A DNA stretch of 64,000 nt from Micromonospora wenchangensis (GCF_002210435.1 NZ_MZMV01000018.1:52452-116451), one strand, 5' to 3'; counted from the stretch's first letter, positions 8,935-18,045 are shown. Made by a program: numbers and translations. Notes: generated by a model from the letters alone, not told the origin.

Positions 8935-9733
8935 ACCGCAGACCCCGCTGCCCGACGCCGGGCCGGGCCGCCCGCAGGGGCCGATCTTCCTGGTCGGCTG
9001 CCAGCGTTCCGGCACCACGATGCTGCGCCTGGTGCTCGACTCGCACTCCCGGGTGAGCTGCGGCCCGGAGACCCGGTTCCTGGCCGACATGCAACGCATC
9101 GTCGGCCGGGACTGGGAGCGGCTGTCCCGGTTCGGGTTCCCCCGGGAGTACTGGCTGGGCCGCATCGCCGACTTCTTCGGCGGCATCCAGGCCGACTACG
9201 CCCGGTCCCGGGGCAAGACCCGCTGGGCCGACAAGACCCCGCTGTACGCGCTGTCCATCGACTTCCTGGCCGAGGTCTTCCCCGACGCGCAGTTCGTGCA
9301 CGTCATCCGGGACGGCCGGGACGTGGTGGTGTCGCACCGCAAACGGTTCGGCTACTGGTCGGCGGTGAAGTGCGTGGTGAAGTGGCCGCGCTACATCCGC
9401 ATCGCCCGCGCCGCCGGGGCCCGACTGCCGGCCGACCGCTACCACGAACTGCGCTACGAGGAGACTGTCACCGACCCGGAGAAGGCCATGCGGGGCCTGT
9501 TCGAGTTCCTCGGCGAACCCTGGGAGGCTGGCGTGCTCGACTACGACGGCAAGCAGCACGACGTGGCGGGCAAGTACACCGCCGAGGCGGAGCGACGGCG
9601 GGCCGCCGCCGGCACCGACGCCCCGATCTACGGCTCGCGGGTCGGCACCTACCGCCGCGAGCTGGACCCCTTCCTGCGGGTGCTGGTCCGGGTCTTCTCC
9701 AGCGCCACCCTGCGCGAACTGGGCTACCGGTGA
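8927..9733 (+). CDS. Sulfotransferase, PAPS-dependent
   Basis: Compact sulfotransferase of 268 residues with both cofactor motifs intact: IFLVGCQRSGTTMLRLVLD for the 5'-phosphosulfate and FVHVIRDGRDVVVSHRKR for the 3'-phosphate. RWADKTPLY between them is typical of the tyrosylprotein/carbohydrate type of bacterial family members. The ATG overlaps the end of the previous gene by 8 bases and has AGGAGG about 9 bases upstream. The stop overlaps the next GTG, so all three plus-strand genes probably form one transcript. Confidence 0.86.
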   Translation: MAEPQTPLPDAGPGRPQGPIFLVGCQRSGTTMLRLVLDSHSRVSCGPETRFLADMQRIVGRDWERLSRFGFPREYWLGRIADFFGGIQADYARSRGKTRWADKTPLYALSIDFLAEVFPDAQFVHVIRDGRDVVVSHRKRFGYWSAVKCVVKWPRYIRIARAAGARLPADRYHELRYEETVTDPEKAMRGLFEFLGEPWEAGVLDYDGKQHDVAGKYTAEAERRRAAAGTDAPIYGSRVGTYRRELDPFLRVLVRVFSSATLRELGYR

Positions 9734-11259
9734 ACCGGGTGCGGCGCGACGACGCAACCCCGGGCGGGGGTACGGCGGCCCGCCGGGTCGGGCGGCGGGC
9801 GCTGCTCGCCGGGGTGCTGCTGGTCGCCCTGCTCGCCGGGGCGGCCTGTTCGGACGATCCCGCCCCCGGGCCGGCCCCGTCGGCGACCGCGCCGTCCACC
9901 GCCCCGTCGGCCGGTGCCAGCGGTACGCCGCTGCCGGCCGGCGCACCGGTCCGCAACCCGTTCGGCGCGCACTGGGACTTCTCCCGGCACGACCAGTTCG
10001 TCCCCTACCTGGAGAAGCTCTCCGGCTCGGCGACGTACCACGAGCTGAGCTGGTGTGACATCGAGAAGACCCAGGGCAGCCCGGACTTCTCGGCGGTGGA
10101 CCAGATCGCCGAACGCAGCCGCAAGCTCGGCATCACCCTGCACCTGAAGATCCGTACCGGGGTGTGCTGGGCGACCGGCGGGACGGCGAAGTTCACCCGG
10201 GGCCAGGCCAACAAGACCGAGTCGGCGATGCCGCAGGACCTCGCCGCCTACCAGAACTTCGTCCGCACGCTGGTGCAGCGGTACGCCCCGTACGGGGTCC
10301 GCGAGTACGCCGTCGAGAACGAGGTCAACGCCCAGCAGTACTGGGCGGGCAGCCCCGAGGACTACCGTCGGCTGGTCACCGCCGCCGCCGAGGCGATCCG
10401 CGCGGCCGACCCGCAGGCCAAGGTGGTCGACTCGGGCATGAGCAGCGTCGCGTACGGGATGGGGGTCGCCGACCGGCTGCTGCGCGTCGGTCAACCGGAC
10501 CAGGCCGTCGCCGCCTACCAGGCGTACTTCCAGCGGCGGATCGGCACCCGGGGTCGGCTGATCCCGGCGGTGAACGACCCGACGGCGTTGCGTGCCGCGT
10601 TGGACAACGCGCAGAACTCCCGCAACCTGGCCTACCTCGCGGTCACCGAGAAGTTGCTCGACGACCGGGTGGTCGACGTCCGGCAGCTGCACTTCTACGA
10701 ACACTTCTCCGGGGTACCGGCGCTGCTGGACTACCTGCGGGCGGAAACCCCGGCCGGGGTGCCCGTGCAGGCGTGGGAGGTCGGCCAGTTCTGGAAGGAC
10801 GGCGGCGACGACGCGGCGGGCCGGGGCGACGAGATGGTCAAGGTGGTCAGCATGCTGGTCGCCGGGGGTGTCCGCGAGGTGCTCTGGCTGCCGCTGGCGT
10901 ACAACCCGAACAACCGGGCCGGCGCGGAGGTCCGCTACGGGCTGCTCGACCCGGACGGCACCCAGCGGCAGGCCGGCGCGATGATGGCCGCCCTGGCGGC
11001 GGCGGCGCGGGACGCGACGGTCGAGCCGGTGAACGCCAAGGGGCTGACCGGGGTGGCGTTCCGCCGTGGCGCGGAGAGCACGCTGGTGGTGTGGTCGACC
11101 TCCACCGGCACCGTGTCGTTGCCGGCTGCGGCCGGGGTGACCGGTGGCCCGGTCGGTGCCGACCCGGCCGCCCGCGGGGGCGCGCTGCCGATCGGGCCGA
11201 GCCCGGTGCTGGTGCGCGCCACCGGCACCCCGGACGCGGTCCTCGCCCCGATCCGCTGA
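9730..11259 (+). CDS. Lipoprotein with clan GH-A glycosidase-like domain
   Basis: Predicted membrane-anchored lipoprotein of 509 residues. A twin-Arg-like n-region and hydrophobic stretch end in the lipobox LLAGAAC, followed by a Pro/Ala/Ser/Thr-rich linker to about 75. The globular part (about 80-430) resembles a clan GH-A TIM barrel such as GH39. YAVENEVNAQQYW puts the acid/base at E198 and VQAWEVGQF puts the nucleophile at E350. It starts at a GTG overlapping the sulfotransferase stop. Exopolysaccharide loci often carry such a glycosidase (PslG in Pseudomonas is a GH39 example), so trimming or releasing the polymer is a reasonable guess. Substrate unknown. Confidence 0.76.
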   Translation: MNRVRRDDATPGGGTAARRVGRRALLAGVLLVALLAGAACSDDPAPGPAPSATAPSTAPSAGASGTPLPAGAPVRNPFGAHWDFSRHDQFVPYLEKLSGSATYHELSWCDIEKTQGSPDFSAVDQIAERSRKLGITLHLKIRTGVCWATGGTAKFTRGQANKTESAMPQDLAAYQNFVRTLVQRYAPYGVREYAVENEVNAQQYWAGSPEDYRRLVTAAAEAIRAADPQAKVVDSGMSSVAYGMGVADRLLRVGQPDQAVAAYQAYFQRRIGTRGRLIPAVNDPTALRAALDNAQNSRNLAYLAVTEKLLDDRVVDVRQLHFYEHFSGVPALLDYLRAETPAGVPVQAWEVGQFWKDGGDDAAGRGDEMVKVVSMLVAGGVREVLWLPLAYNPNNRAGAEVRYGLLDPDGTQRQAGAMMAALAAAARDATVEPVNAKGLTGVAFRRGAESTLVVWSTSTGTVSLPAAAGVTGGPVGADPAARGGALPIGPSPVLVRATGTPDAVLAPIR

Positions 11260-11313
11260 CCGGCTCCCCCGCCGCACCCGCTGCGGTGAGAGGGGTGGGG
11301 CTCCCATGATCAC

Positions 11314-11362
11314 ATTGCGATTCGGTGCACTGATCTCGGCGTGTCGTCTACATAATCGCAAT
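11314..11362. repeat. AT-richer inverted repeat in convergent gap
   Basis: ATTGCGATT at 11314-11322 is repeated as its exact complement AATCGCAAT at 11354-11362, with 31 bases between. The segment is clearly less GC-rich than its surroundings and lies between two convergent operons (stops at 11259 and 11428). It could be a weak terminator, a protein site or chance. No coding potential seen. Confidence 0.35.
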
Positions 11363-11427
11363 CTGTTCATGGTCCCGCACGCTGGCGCGGCGGCATTCAC
11401 CCCGGCAACGGGAGGTGTGCCGCCCGC

Positions 11428-12273
11428 TCACCAGGTACGCGGCCAGCCGAGCAGGTCCGCCAGGCGGGCGTTGTGCGGGGCGAACCCGGCGGCCAGTTCG
11501 GCCCGCAGTTCGGCGGTGAGCTGCGACGGGCCGGTGTCCGTCCGCCGGGTGTGCCTGGCGAACTCCGCCGGGGTGAACGGGGCCAGCCCGAGGAACCGCA
11601 GCGCCCCGGCGTACGTGCCGGCCGGGTCGGCGTACAGGTCCTCGCTGCGGATCACGTGCAGCCGGTCGGCGGGCAGGTGGGCGTACCAGCGGTCGAGCTG
11701 TTCGGCGTAGCGGCCCCGCGCGGCGTAGGAGAAGTTGCGCAGCGCGTGGTGCGCCGCCGGGGTGTCCGGCCCGTCGACCAGCGCCTCGGCCAGCCGCCCC
11801 GGTTCGGCGGCGAGCGCCTCGGCGAAGCCCAACGGCTCCACCCCGTACGAGCGGGTGTGCAGGTAGTGCGAGTAGGCCCGCTCGACCGGGTCACGCAGCA
11901 GCGCCACGAACCGGGCCTCGGGCAGCGTCGCCGCCACCCGGGCCGGCACCCCGGGGTGGAACAGGTAGTAGGGGCTGGCCTCGAAGCTGCGCCGGCCGGG
12001 GGCGGCCGGCGGGAAGTGCGCCCGGTACCAGCGGGTCCCCCGCCCGAAGTGCAGACTGAAGAACTGGAGTTCCTTGCCGGTGGCGGCCCGCACGTCGGGG
12101 TGCGCGGCGAGGTAGTGGTGCAGCGAGGTGGTGCCGCACCGCTGCCCACCGATGATCAGGAAGTCGGGTAGCGCGCCGACCCGGCCGGGCAGCGCCGCGC
12201 GTCCCCAGGCGCGGGTGCCGCGTACCACCCGACGCAGCCGGTCCACGGTGGCCCGGCGCGGTCCCGCGCTCAC
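11428..12273 (-). CDS. Sulfotransferase, NDST-like type
   Basis: Sulfotransferase of 281 residues. FLIIGGQRCGTTSLHHYLAAHP is the PAPS loop with the spacing of heparan-sulfate-type enzymes, followed by GKELQFFS; ALLRDPVERAYSHYLH carries the 3'-phosphate-binding residues. This subgroup differs from the four others in the locus. It starts at a GTG whose GTGA overlaps the flippase stop; the far longer frame upstream is a shadow. Last gene of the minus-strand group 17807-11428, behind Wzy-, Wzz- and Wzx-like genes, which argues for a polysaccharide repeat unit or polymer as acceptor. Confidence 0.86.
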   Translation of the reverse strand: MSAGPRRATVDRLRRVVRGTRAWGRAALPGRVGALPDFLIIGGQRCGTTSLHHYLAAHPDVRAATGKELQFFSLHFGRGTRWYRAHFPPAAPGRRSFEASPYYLFHPGVPARVAATLPEARFVALLRDPVERAYSHYLHTRSYGVEPLGFAEALAAEPGRLAEALVDGPDTPAAHHALRNFSYAARGRYAEQLDRWYAHLPADRLHVIRSEDLYADPAGTYAGALRFLGLAPFTPAEFARHTRRTDTGPSQLTAELRAELAAGFAPHNARLADLLGWPRTW

Positions 12274-13865
12274 CGCGACACCACCCGGCCGGAGGTGTCC
12301 CGCTCGACCCCGTCCACCCCGGCGGGGGGCGGGACGACGTCCGGGGTGTCCGCGGCGGGGTCGCCGCGGCGGCGTCGGCGGGCCAGGGTACGCAGCACCA
12401 TCAGATCCTCCCGGCTCAGTCCCAGCGCCAGCACGGCCCCCAGGTAGACGGCCACGATGGTGGCCAGCCCGGCGACCGGCCGCCACGGCCAGCCCGGCAC
12501 CAGCCAGCGCACCAGCAGCCCGGCGGCCAGCGCGGCCACCCCGGCGGCGAGCCCCTTGGCCATCCCGGCGGTGAACGGCAGCGCGCCGGTCAGGTAGCGG
12601 ACCTGCACCACCCGGGCGATGTTGACCACGATCAGCGAGGCGCTCCACGCCGCCGCCGCGCCGACGATCCCGTAGGCGGGGATGAGCCACAGGTTGAGCA
12701 GCACGTTGAGCACCAGGGCGACCAGGTTGTCGGCCATGTTGAGGGCCACCCGGCCGGACATGTTCAGCACCGTGCCGCACGGGCCGGTGGCGGCGTTGAC
12801 GAGCTGGCCGAGGGCGAGGACCACGGTCACCGCCGCGCCGGTGGCGACCTCGCCGCCGAAGACCCGCAGCAGGTCGCCGGGGAGCACCAGCAGCGCCACG
12901 AACGCCGGCAGCGACAGCCGCACCACCCAGCCGGTGGCCACCGCGTAGACCCGGCGGACGTCGTCGAGGTCCCCCCGGTGGTAAAGGTGCGCCAGGTACG
13001 GGCCGAACGCCGCGTTGACCGGGGCGAGCACGAAGATGGCGACGGTGACCAGCCGGGTGGCGACGTTGTACACGCCGATGTCGGGGTTGGCGAAGAAACC
13101 GAGCAGCAGGGTGTCGACCCAGATCAGCCCGGTCGACGACAGCGACGACACCCAGCTGACCGTGGAGAAGCGGAACAGCTCCCCCGGCCGGTGCACCGGG
13201 CGGGCCGGCGGCACCCGGCGCACCAGCCGGCCCAGCGCCAGCAGGGCGAGCAGGGCGGCCGACCAGCCGGCCACCACCAGCGCCCAGAACGCCCCGGTCA
13301 GCCCGGCCCCGGTGAGCAGCGCGAGCGCGGTGAGCAGCAGCCGGGTGCCCGGCTCGTAGAGCTGGCCGATGAAGGTGAACGGCCGCTGGGTGCGCCAGCC
13401 CCGGGTCGCCGCCAGGGCCGCCTCGCAGATCGTCGAGGCGGGCAGGGTCAGCGCGACCAGCCGCAGCCCGGTGACCAGCCCCGGGTCGTGCAGCCGGTCG
13501 GCGAGCCACGGTGCGCCCGCCGCCAGCGCCCCGGCGAGGACGACCGACGAGCCGGCCGAGACGGCCAGTCCCAACCGGATGGTGCCGCGCAGCGCCGGGG
13601 CGTCCGCGTCGGCCAGGTGCACCGCCACGAACCGGGTGAGGCCGGCCCGGAACCCGGACAGCGACAGCAGCCCGGCCAGCGACAGCACGGCGTAGCACTG
13701 GGCGTACCGGCCGACCTCCCGGATGCCCAGCACCCGGGCCAGCAGCAGCATGATCAGGAAGACGGCCGCCTGGCTGAGCAGGGCGCCGAGCAGGTTGAGC
13801 CCGCCACCGCGGGCCATCCCCCGGACGTGCCTGTCGCCCTGCGCGGACGCGTGCGACACCGCCAC
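12270..13865 (-). CDS. Oligosaccharide flippase (Wzx-like, MOP superfamily)
   Basis: Polytopic membrane protein of 531 residues with about 12-14 hydrophobic segments from residue 25 to about 490 and a hydrophilic, charged C-terminal tail. The pattern (GGGLNLLGALLSQAAVFLIMLLLARVLG at the start, internal duplication) is that of polysaccharide flippases that move lipid-linked repeat units across the membrane. The GTG start lies directly after the stop of the Wzz-like gene; a second GTG two codons on is possible. Its end overlaps the sulfotransferase gene, and with the polymerase and chain-length genes it makes a Wzx/Wzy set. Confidence 0.83.
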   Translation of the reverse strand: MAVSHASAQGDRHVRGMARGGGLNLLGALLSQAAVFLIMLLLARVLGIREVGRYAQCYAVLSLAGLLSLSGFRAGLTRFVAVHLADADAPALRGTIRLGLAVSAGSSVVLAGALAAGAPWLADRLHDPGLVTGLRLVALTLPASTICEAALAATRGWRTQRPFTFIGQLYEPGTRLLLTALALLTGAGLTGAFWALVVAGWSAALLALLALGRLVRRVPPARPVHRPGELFRFSTVSWVSSLSSTGLIWVDTLLLGFFANPDIGVYNVATRLVTVAIFVLAPVNAAFGPYLAHLYHRGDLDDVRRVYAVATGWVVRLSLPAFVALLVLPGDLLRVFGGEVATGAAVTVVLALGQLVNAATGPCGTVLNMSGRVALNMADNLVALVLNVLLNLWLIPAYGIVGAAAAWSASLIVVNIARVVQVRYLTGALPFTAGMAKGLAAGVAALAAGLLVRWLVPGWPWRPVAGLATIVAVYLGAVLALGLSREDLMVLRTLARRRRRGDPAADTPDVVPPPAGVDGVERDTSGRVVSR

Positions 13866-14954
13866 CTACCGGCGTCGGTGCTGCTCGGGCACGGTCGAGG
13901 TGACGACCGGCAGCACCACCGTGTCGTCGCCGCCACGCCGCCCGCCGGTCAGCGCCGGGGCGGCCCGGCCGACCGCCGGCTGCTGACCGGCCCGGCGGCT
14001 GCGCGGCAGCCACTCCAGCACCGCCACCAGCAGCACGGCCAGCAGCAGGCCGGCACCGGACACCGGCAGCACCAGGGCGACGAGCGCCTTGGCCCGGGAC
14101 ACCGGCTGCACCTCGCCGACGCTCGTCACCTTCTCCGGGTCGGCGGCCTGGGACTGGGCGCGGGCCTGTTGCAGCCCCTGCCGGGCCGAGGCCAACGCGC
14201 TGGTGGCGCTGTCGCGTTGCGCGAGCAGCGCCTGGTAGTCGGGCAGTTTCGGGCCGAGCGCGTCGAGCCGCTTCTGCCCGGCGCTGATCGACTCGGCGGC
14301 GGCGTTGGCGCCCCGGGTGTTGCCGACCGCCTGCATCTGCAACTGCTGCTGTCGCAGGCTGGCGATCTCCTGGAGGGTCGACTGGTAGAGCTTGTCGGGC
14401 TGGCTGACCTTGTTGGTCTTCTCCCAGTCGTTGATCGCCCGGGTGGCGGTGGTCAGCTCGTCGGTGGCCGTCTTCACCTCGTCGGTCGCGATGCCGACCT
14501 GGCTGGCGAACAGGAAGGCCAGGGCCCGCTTGCCGGTCGCGGCGAGCACCGAGGCGACGGTGGACCGGTCGGCGGTGGTGTAGGTGACGGTGAGCTGACT
14601 GCTCGCCCCGACCTGCTTGACCGCCAGGCCGTCGCGCAGCGCGTCGGCGGGGACCCCGGTGTCGGCGGCCACCTGGTCGACCACCTGCGGGGAGGTCACC
14701 GCCGCGGCGAAGGCCGCCGCGAACTGGTTGGCCGCCTGGGTGCCGGTGTACTGCTGGGCCGCGCTGCCGCCGACCAGAGCGGGCGCGGCGACGTACGAGG
14801 TGGCCGCGTACTGCTGCGGGCCGAGCAGCACGACCAGCGCGGCCGCCGCCCCGGCCACCAGCGGAATCCCCACCAGCAGCCAGAGTCGACGCCGCGCGAC
14901 CCGCAGATAGTCGACGATCTCCACCCTGCTGCTCCCCACTGCTCGTTGCTTCAT
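13866..14954 (-). CDS. Polysaccharide chain-length determinant (Wzz-like), no kinase domain
   Basis: Protein of 362 residues with Wzz topology: short cytoplasmic N-terminus with EIVDYLRVARRRLWLL, a membrane segment (about 24-46), a periplasmic-type region rich in Ala/Gln with predicted coiled coil (about 170-290), a second membrane segment (about 300-322) and a basic tail. It should set polymer length together with the Wzy-like protein. It lacks the fused CpsD/Wzc tyrosine kinase and Walker motifs, and no separate kinase gene lies in the window. The ATG overlaps the stop of the preceding gene (ATGA). Confidence 0.82.
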   Translation of the reverse strand: MKQRAVGSSRVEIVDYLRVARRRLWLLVGIPLVAGAAAALVVLLGPQQYAATSYVAAPALVGGSAAQQYTGTQAANQFAAAFAAAVTSPQVVDQVAADTGVPADALRDGLAVKQVGASSQLTVTYTTADRSTVASVLAATGKRALAFLFASQVGIATDEVKTATDELTTATRAINDWEKTNKVSQPDKLYQSTLQEIASLRQQQLQMQAVGNTRGANAAAESISAGQKRLDALGPKLPDYQALLAQRDSATSALASARQGLQQARAQSQAADPEKVTSVGEVQPVSRAKALVALVLPVSGAGLLLAVLLVAVLEWLPRSRRAGQQPAVGRAAPALTGGRRGGDDTVVLPVVTSTVPEQHRRR

Positions 14955-16450
14955 CGGTTGTGCCACCCGGTCGTCACCGGTCGGGGCGTCGCCGCCCGGG
15001 ACGGCTCGGCCGGTAGCCCCCGGGCGACCGCGCCGGCTGCCGCGGCGAACGCCGCGAAATACCACAGGGTGACCACGTTCGAGATCACGTTGGATGCCGC
15101 GCTGACCGCGACGAAGGCGACCGCGCAGCCCAGGAACCCGACCGCGATCCCCCGGCCGAGGCTCCCCGGTGGGGCGCGGCGCAGCGCGTTCAGCCCGGTG
15201 TGCAGGCACAGCGCCATCATCGCCAGGTACGCCAGCAGCCCGGCCAGCCCGGTCTCCACGTACGCGCGCAGGAAGTCGTTGTGCGGCTTCTTCGCCTCGT
15301 CGGCCTCGAACTTGGTCATGTTGGGGCCGATCCCGGTGACCGGGTTGCGGTTGGCCAGCGACACGATCTCCGACCAGTAGCCGACCCGCCAGGCGAGGGT
15401 GTTGCCGGTCGGGCCGCCGCCCACGGCGGTGCTGTCGGCGAGCTGCCCGAAGCGGTGCGCCACGCTCGGCAGCAGCGCCACCCCGGCCACCGCGACCAGG
15501 CAGAGCGCCACCAGCATCCGCCGGCTGCGGTGCAGCACCGCCACCACCAGCAGGCCCAGCCCCGCCCCGAGGATCGCGCTGCGGGTGTTGGTGAGCAGCA
15601 GGAACAGCAGCGACGCGGCGAGCAGCACGCCGAGGCCGAGCCGTAGCCGGCGGCTCAGGTAGCGGTGGATGCCGAATCCGAAGATCACCATGAACATCAG
15701 GTAGCGGCCGAAGGTGGTGGACTGGCTGAACGGGCCGCTGATCCGGGTGAAGTCCCCCTTGATCTCGGCCGGTGGGTGCCCGAGCAGGGACAGCACGGCG
15801 GTGTAGCCGACCGCCAGCGCCAGCGAGGCGTACGCGGCGAGCAGCACCCGGCGGACCGCCGGCAGGTCCGGCATCAGCTGCTCCAGGACCACGAACATCA
15901 CCACCACGGTGCCGATCCGCAGCGCCTCCAGGGCGCTGGGCACCGGCTGGGCCGCCCCCGCCGCGCTGACCAGGCAGGTGGCCCCGACCATCAGCATCGC
16001 CACGCCGAGCGGCGAGCCGCGCAGCCGGCCCCGCTGGCGGAGCTGGGCGGCGAGCCAGAGGCCGGCGGCGAGCAGGAACAGCACCGCGAGGATCGTCGAC
16101 GGGTCCATCGCCCGGGTCGCCGCCGCGCCGTCGGCCCGGCCGGCGGTCGGGCCGCTGAGCTTGAACAGGTCGACGCAGGAGCGGACCGCCAGCATCAGCA
16201 GCACGTACGCCGCGAACCGGGTGAGCGCGAGCACGCCGACGGCCAGTCCGGCGAGGACCACCAGGGGCAGCACCGCGCCGACCCGGCCGCCACCGGACGC
16301 GGTCAGGCCGACACCGAGCGCCACCACGGCGCACAGCAGGGCCGCGCCGACGGTCAGCAGGCGGGCGGTCGGATCACCAATGGACCACCGTCGTCGCCCG
16401 CCCCCGGGCAGGGCGAGGCCGCCCTCCGTGCCGTGTCGCTGTCCGTCCAC
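14951..16450 (-). CDS. O-antigen ligase/polymerase family membrane protein (Wzy-like)
   Basis: Polytopic membrane protein of 499 residues with about 11 hydrophobic segments. NTRSAILGAGLGLL followed by a large external loop (about 330-390) with NRNPVTGIGPN and KPHNDFLRAYVETGLAG matches the Wzy_C/O-antigen ligase signature (conserved His-Asn and Glu before a Gly-rich turn). It is predicted to polymerise lipid-linked repeat units on the outer face. The GTG at 16450 follows a modest GGCGAG; the gene is 64 bases after the glycosyltransferase stop and overlaps the Wzz-like gene. Confidence 0.82.
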   Translation of the reverse strand: MDGQRHGTEGGLALPGGGRRRWSIGDPTARLLTVGAALLCAVVALGVGLTASGGGRVGAVLPLVVLAGLAVGVLALTRFAAYVLLMLAVRSCVDLFKLSGPTAGRADGAAATRAMDPSTILAVLFLLAAGLWLAAQLRQRGRLRGSPLGVAMLMVGATCLVSAAGAAQPVPSALEALRIGTVVVMFVVLEQLMPDLPAVRRVLLAAYASLALAVGYTAVLSLLGHPPAEIKGDFTRISGPFSQSTTFGRYLMFMVIFGFGIHRYLSRRLRLGLGVLLAASLLFLLLTNTRSAILGAGLGLLVVAVLHRSRRMLVALCLVAVAGVALLPSVAHRFGQLADSTAVGGGPTGNTLAWRVGYWSEIVSLANRNPVTGIGPNMTKFEADEAKKPHNDFLRAYVETGLAGLLAYLAMMALCLHTGLNALRRAPPGSLGRGIAVGFLGCAVAFVAVSAASNVISNVVTLWYFAAFAAAAGAVARGLPAEPSRAATPRPVTTGWHNR

Positions 16451-16514
16451 CGCTCGCCGACCACTCGTTTCCTGGGAACTGTTGCCGGTCGCCGCCGACG
16501 GCCGGAGGAACGGC

Positions 16515-17807
16515 CTAATCTAACGGTCGCCGAGGTCGGGGGACATGGGCCGTTACGCCGACCGTGGGCGACCCAACGTCCGGTTCCCCGGGGCGGGGGG
16601 CGCGCAGGGCCAGCGAGAAGTAGAGTCTCTCCAGCTCACGGGCGGCGGCGTCCCAGCTGTACTCGGCGAGCACCCGGTCGCGCAGCACGGCCGCGCCGGC
16701 CCGTTCGGCCGGCAGGTCGGCGGTCACCGTGCCCAGCGCCCGCAGCAGGTCGTCGACGTCACCGTCGCGGAACAGCCGCTGCCCCGGCCCGTCGCGGTCG
16801 AGCACCTCACGGTGCGGTTCGATGTCGCTGGCCACCACCGGCAGCCCGTACGAGGCGGCCTCCAGCACGGTCAGCGGCAGCCCCTCCAGGCGGGACGGCT
16901 GCACGAAGGCGGCGGCGTGCGAGTACAACTCGGCCAGCACGTCGCCGTAGACGAAGTCGGTGAACACGATGCGCGGGTCGTCGCCGGCGGCCTCGCGGAG
17001 CCGGGCGACGTAGCCGTCGGTGAACGCGGAGCCGCCGACGATGGCCAGCCGCAGGTCGGTGGGGAGTCGCCGGAACGCCCGGACGAGCAGGTCGGCGGCC
17101 TTCTCCGGGACGAGCCGGCCGACCAGCAGCAGGTAGCCGCCGGGGCGCAGGCCGAAGCGGGACAGTTCCCGGGGCGGCCGGTGGGTGGGGGCGGCCACGC
17201 CGTTGGGAATGTAGCGGGCGGGTCGGCCGAACCGGCTGGTGTAGTGCTCCGCGAGGCCCCGGGACACGGTCACCCGGGCGTCGGGCAGGTGCCCGCTGAG
17301 CCGGTACGCGGTGCCGAGCACGGCCCGCGCCGCCCGGCCCCACTTGTCGCGCTGGTTGTCCAGCCCGTGCACGGTGAGCACCACCCGGGCGCGGGAGGCG
17401 TAGCGGGCCAGCGGCGCGGTCAGCACCGGGCCGAGACCGTGGTAGTGCACGATGTCGGGGCGCTCGGTCAGCGCCGCCAGGGTGGAGGTGGCCGAGTGCA
17501 CGATGGCGTCGAGGTGCTTGCTGGGCACGGTCCGGGCCCGCCGCAGCCGGATGCCCCGGTGCCGGGTCGCCTCCACCGCGCCGTAGCTGTCCCGGCAGTA
17601 GACGGTCACCTCGTGGCCGAGCCCGGCCAGCCGGCTGGCCACCTCCTCGACGTGCCGTTCGATCCCCCCGTAGGTGGCCGGCACGCCCTTCTGGCCGATC
17701 ATCGCCACGCGCAGGGGACGCCAGGCCGGCGGGCGGGTCAGGCTCGGCCCCGAGCGGTCGGGGCGCAGTTGCTCTCCCCGGTCGGCGGCGTCGTTACGGA
17801 ACGGCAC
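16515..17807 (-). CDS. Glycosyltransferase family 4
   Basis: GT-B glycosyltransferase of 430 residues. RVAMIGQKGVPATYGGIERHVEEV is the hallmark start of a GT4 group common in actinobacterial polysaccharide loci (rhamnosyl- or mannosyl-transferase-like). YLLLVGRLVPEKAADLLV begins the donor domain and PSRLEGLPLTVLEAASYGLPVVASD holds the catalytic/nucleotide Glu pair. The GTG at 17807 has GAGGGGGGA just upstream and is preferred to the start at 17861. First gene of the minus-strand exopolysaccharide group. Donor and acceptor sugars cannot be read from sequence. Confidence 0.85.
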   Translation of the reverse strand: MPFRNDAADRGEQLRPDRSGPSLTRPPAWRPLRVAMIGQKGVPATYGGIERHVEEVASRLAGLGHEVTVYCRDSYGAVEATRHRGIRLRRARTVPSKHLDAIVHSATSTLAALTERPDIVHYHGLGPVLTAPLARYASRARVVLTVHGLDNQRDKWGRAARAVLGTAYRLSGHLPDARVTVSRGLAEHYTSRFGRPARYIPNGVAAPTHRPPRELSRFGLRPGGYLLLVGRLVPEKAADLLVRAFRRLPTDLRLAIVGGSAFTDGYVARLREAAGDDPRIVFTDFVYGDVLAELYSHAAAFVQPSRLEGLPLTVLEAASYGLPVVASDIEPHREVLDRDGPGQRLFRDGDVDDLLRALGTVTADLPAERAGAAVLRDRVLAEYSWDAAARELERLYFSLALRAPRPGEPDVGSPTVGVTAHVPRPRRPLD

Positions 17808-17999
17808 TGTCCCCCCTCGTTTTCGCTGACCACCGGGGCGGTGGCGCGGCCCCCGGCGCACGGGACGCTAGATGATCGACGTTCGGCCGGCCACTGGCCG
17901 GTCAGTCAGACCTGACCGGCCACCCGCGGTGACCGGTCAGGTCGGACACCCGCGGTGCCGACCGGTCGACCGCCGGTGACCGCCCGGTGCCGATACGCC

Positions 18000-18030
18000 G
18001 CCGGGAGGACGGAGTCTCCGTCCTCCCGGC
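18000..18030 (-). terminator. Perfect hairpin terminator after ThuA-GSDH gene
   Basis: Perfect 15-bp inverted repeat (arms GCCGGGAGGACGGAG at 18000-18014 and its complement at 18016-18030) with a single central base, 15 bases beyond the stop at 18046. It is the end of the minus-strand ThuA transcript and separates it from the exopolysaccharide group. Confidence 0.8.
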
Positions 18031-18045
18031 GACCGGAGGGTGACG

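Noticed and set aside
11428..14013. Apparent 861-residue minus-strand fusion
   Set aside because: The first two thirds are out-of-frame readings of the flippase; the sulfotransferase starts at the GTG at 12273, coupled to the flippase stop.
13866..16334. Apparent fusion of Wzz to a longer N-terminal part
   Set aside because: The extra part is a shadow of the Wzy-like gene; the ATG at 14954 overlaps the Wzy stop.
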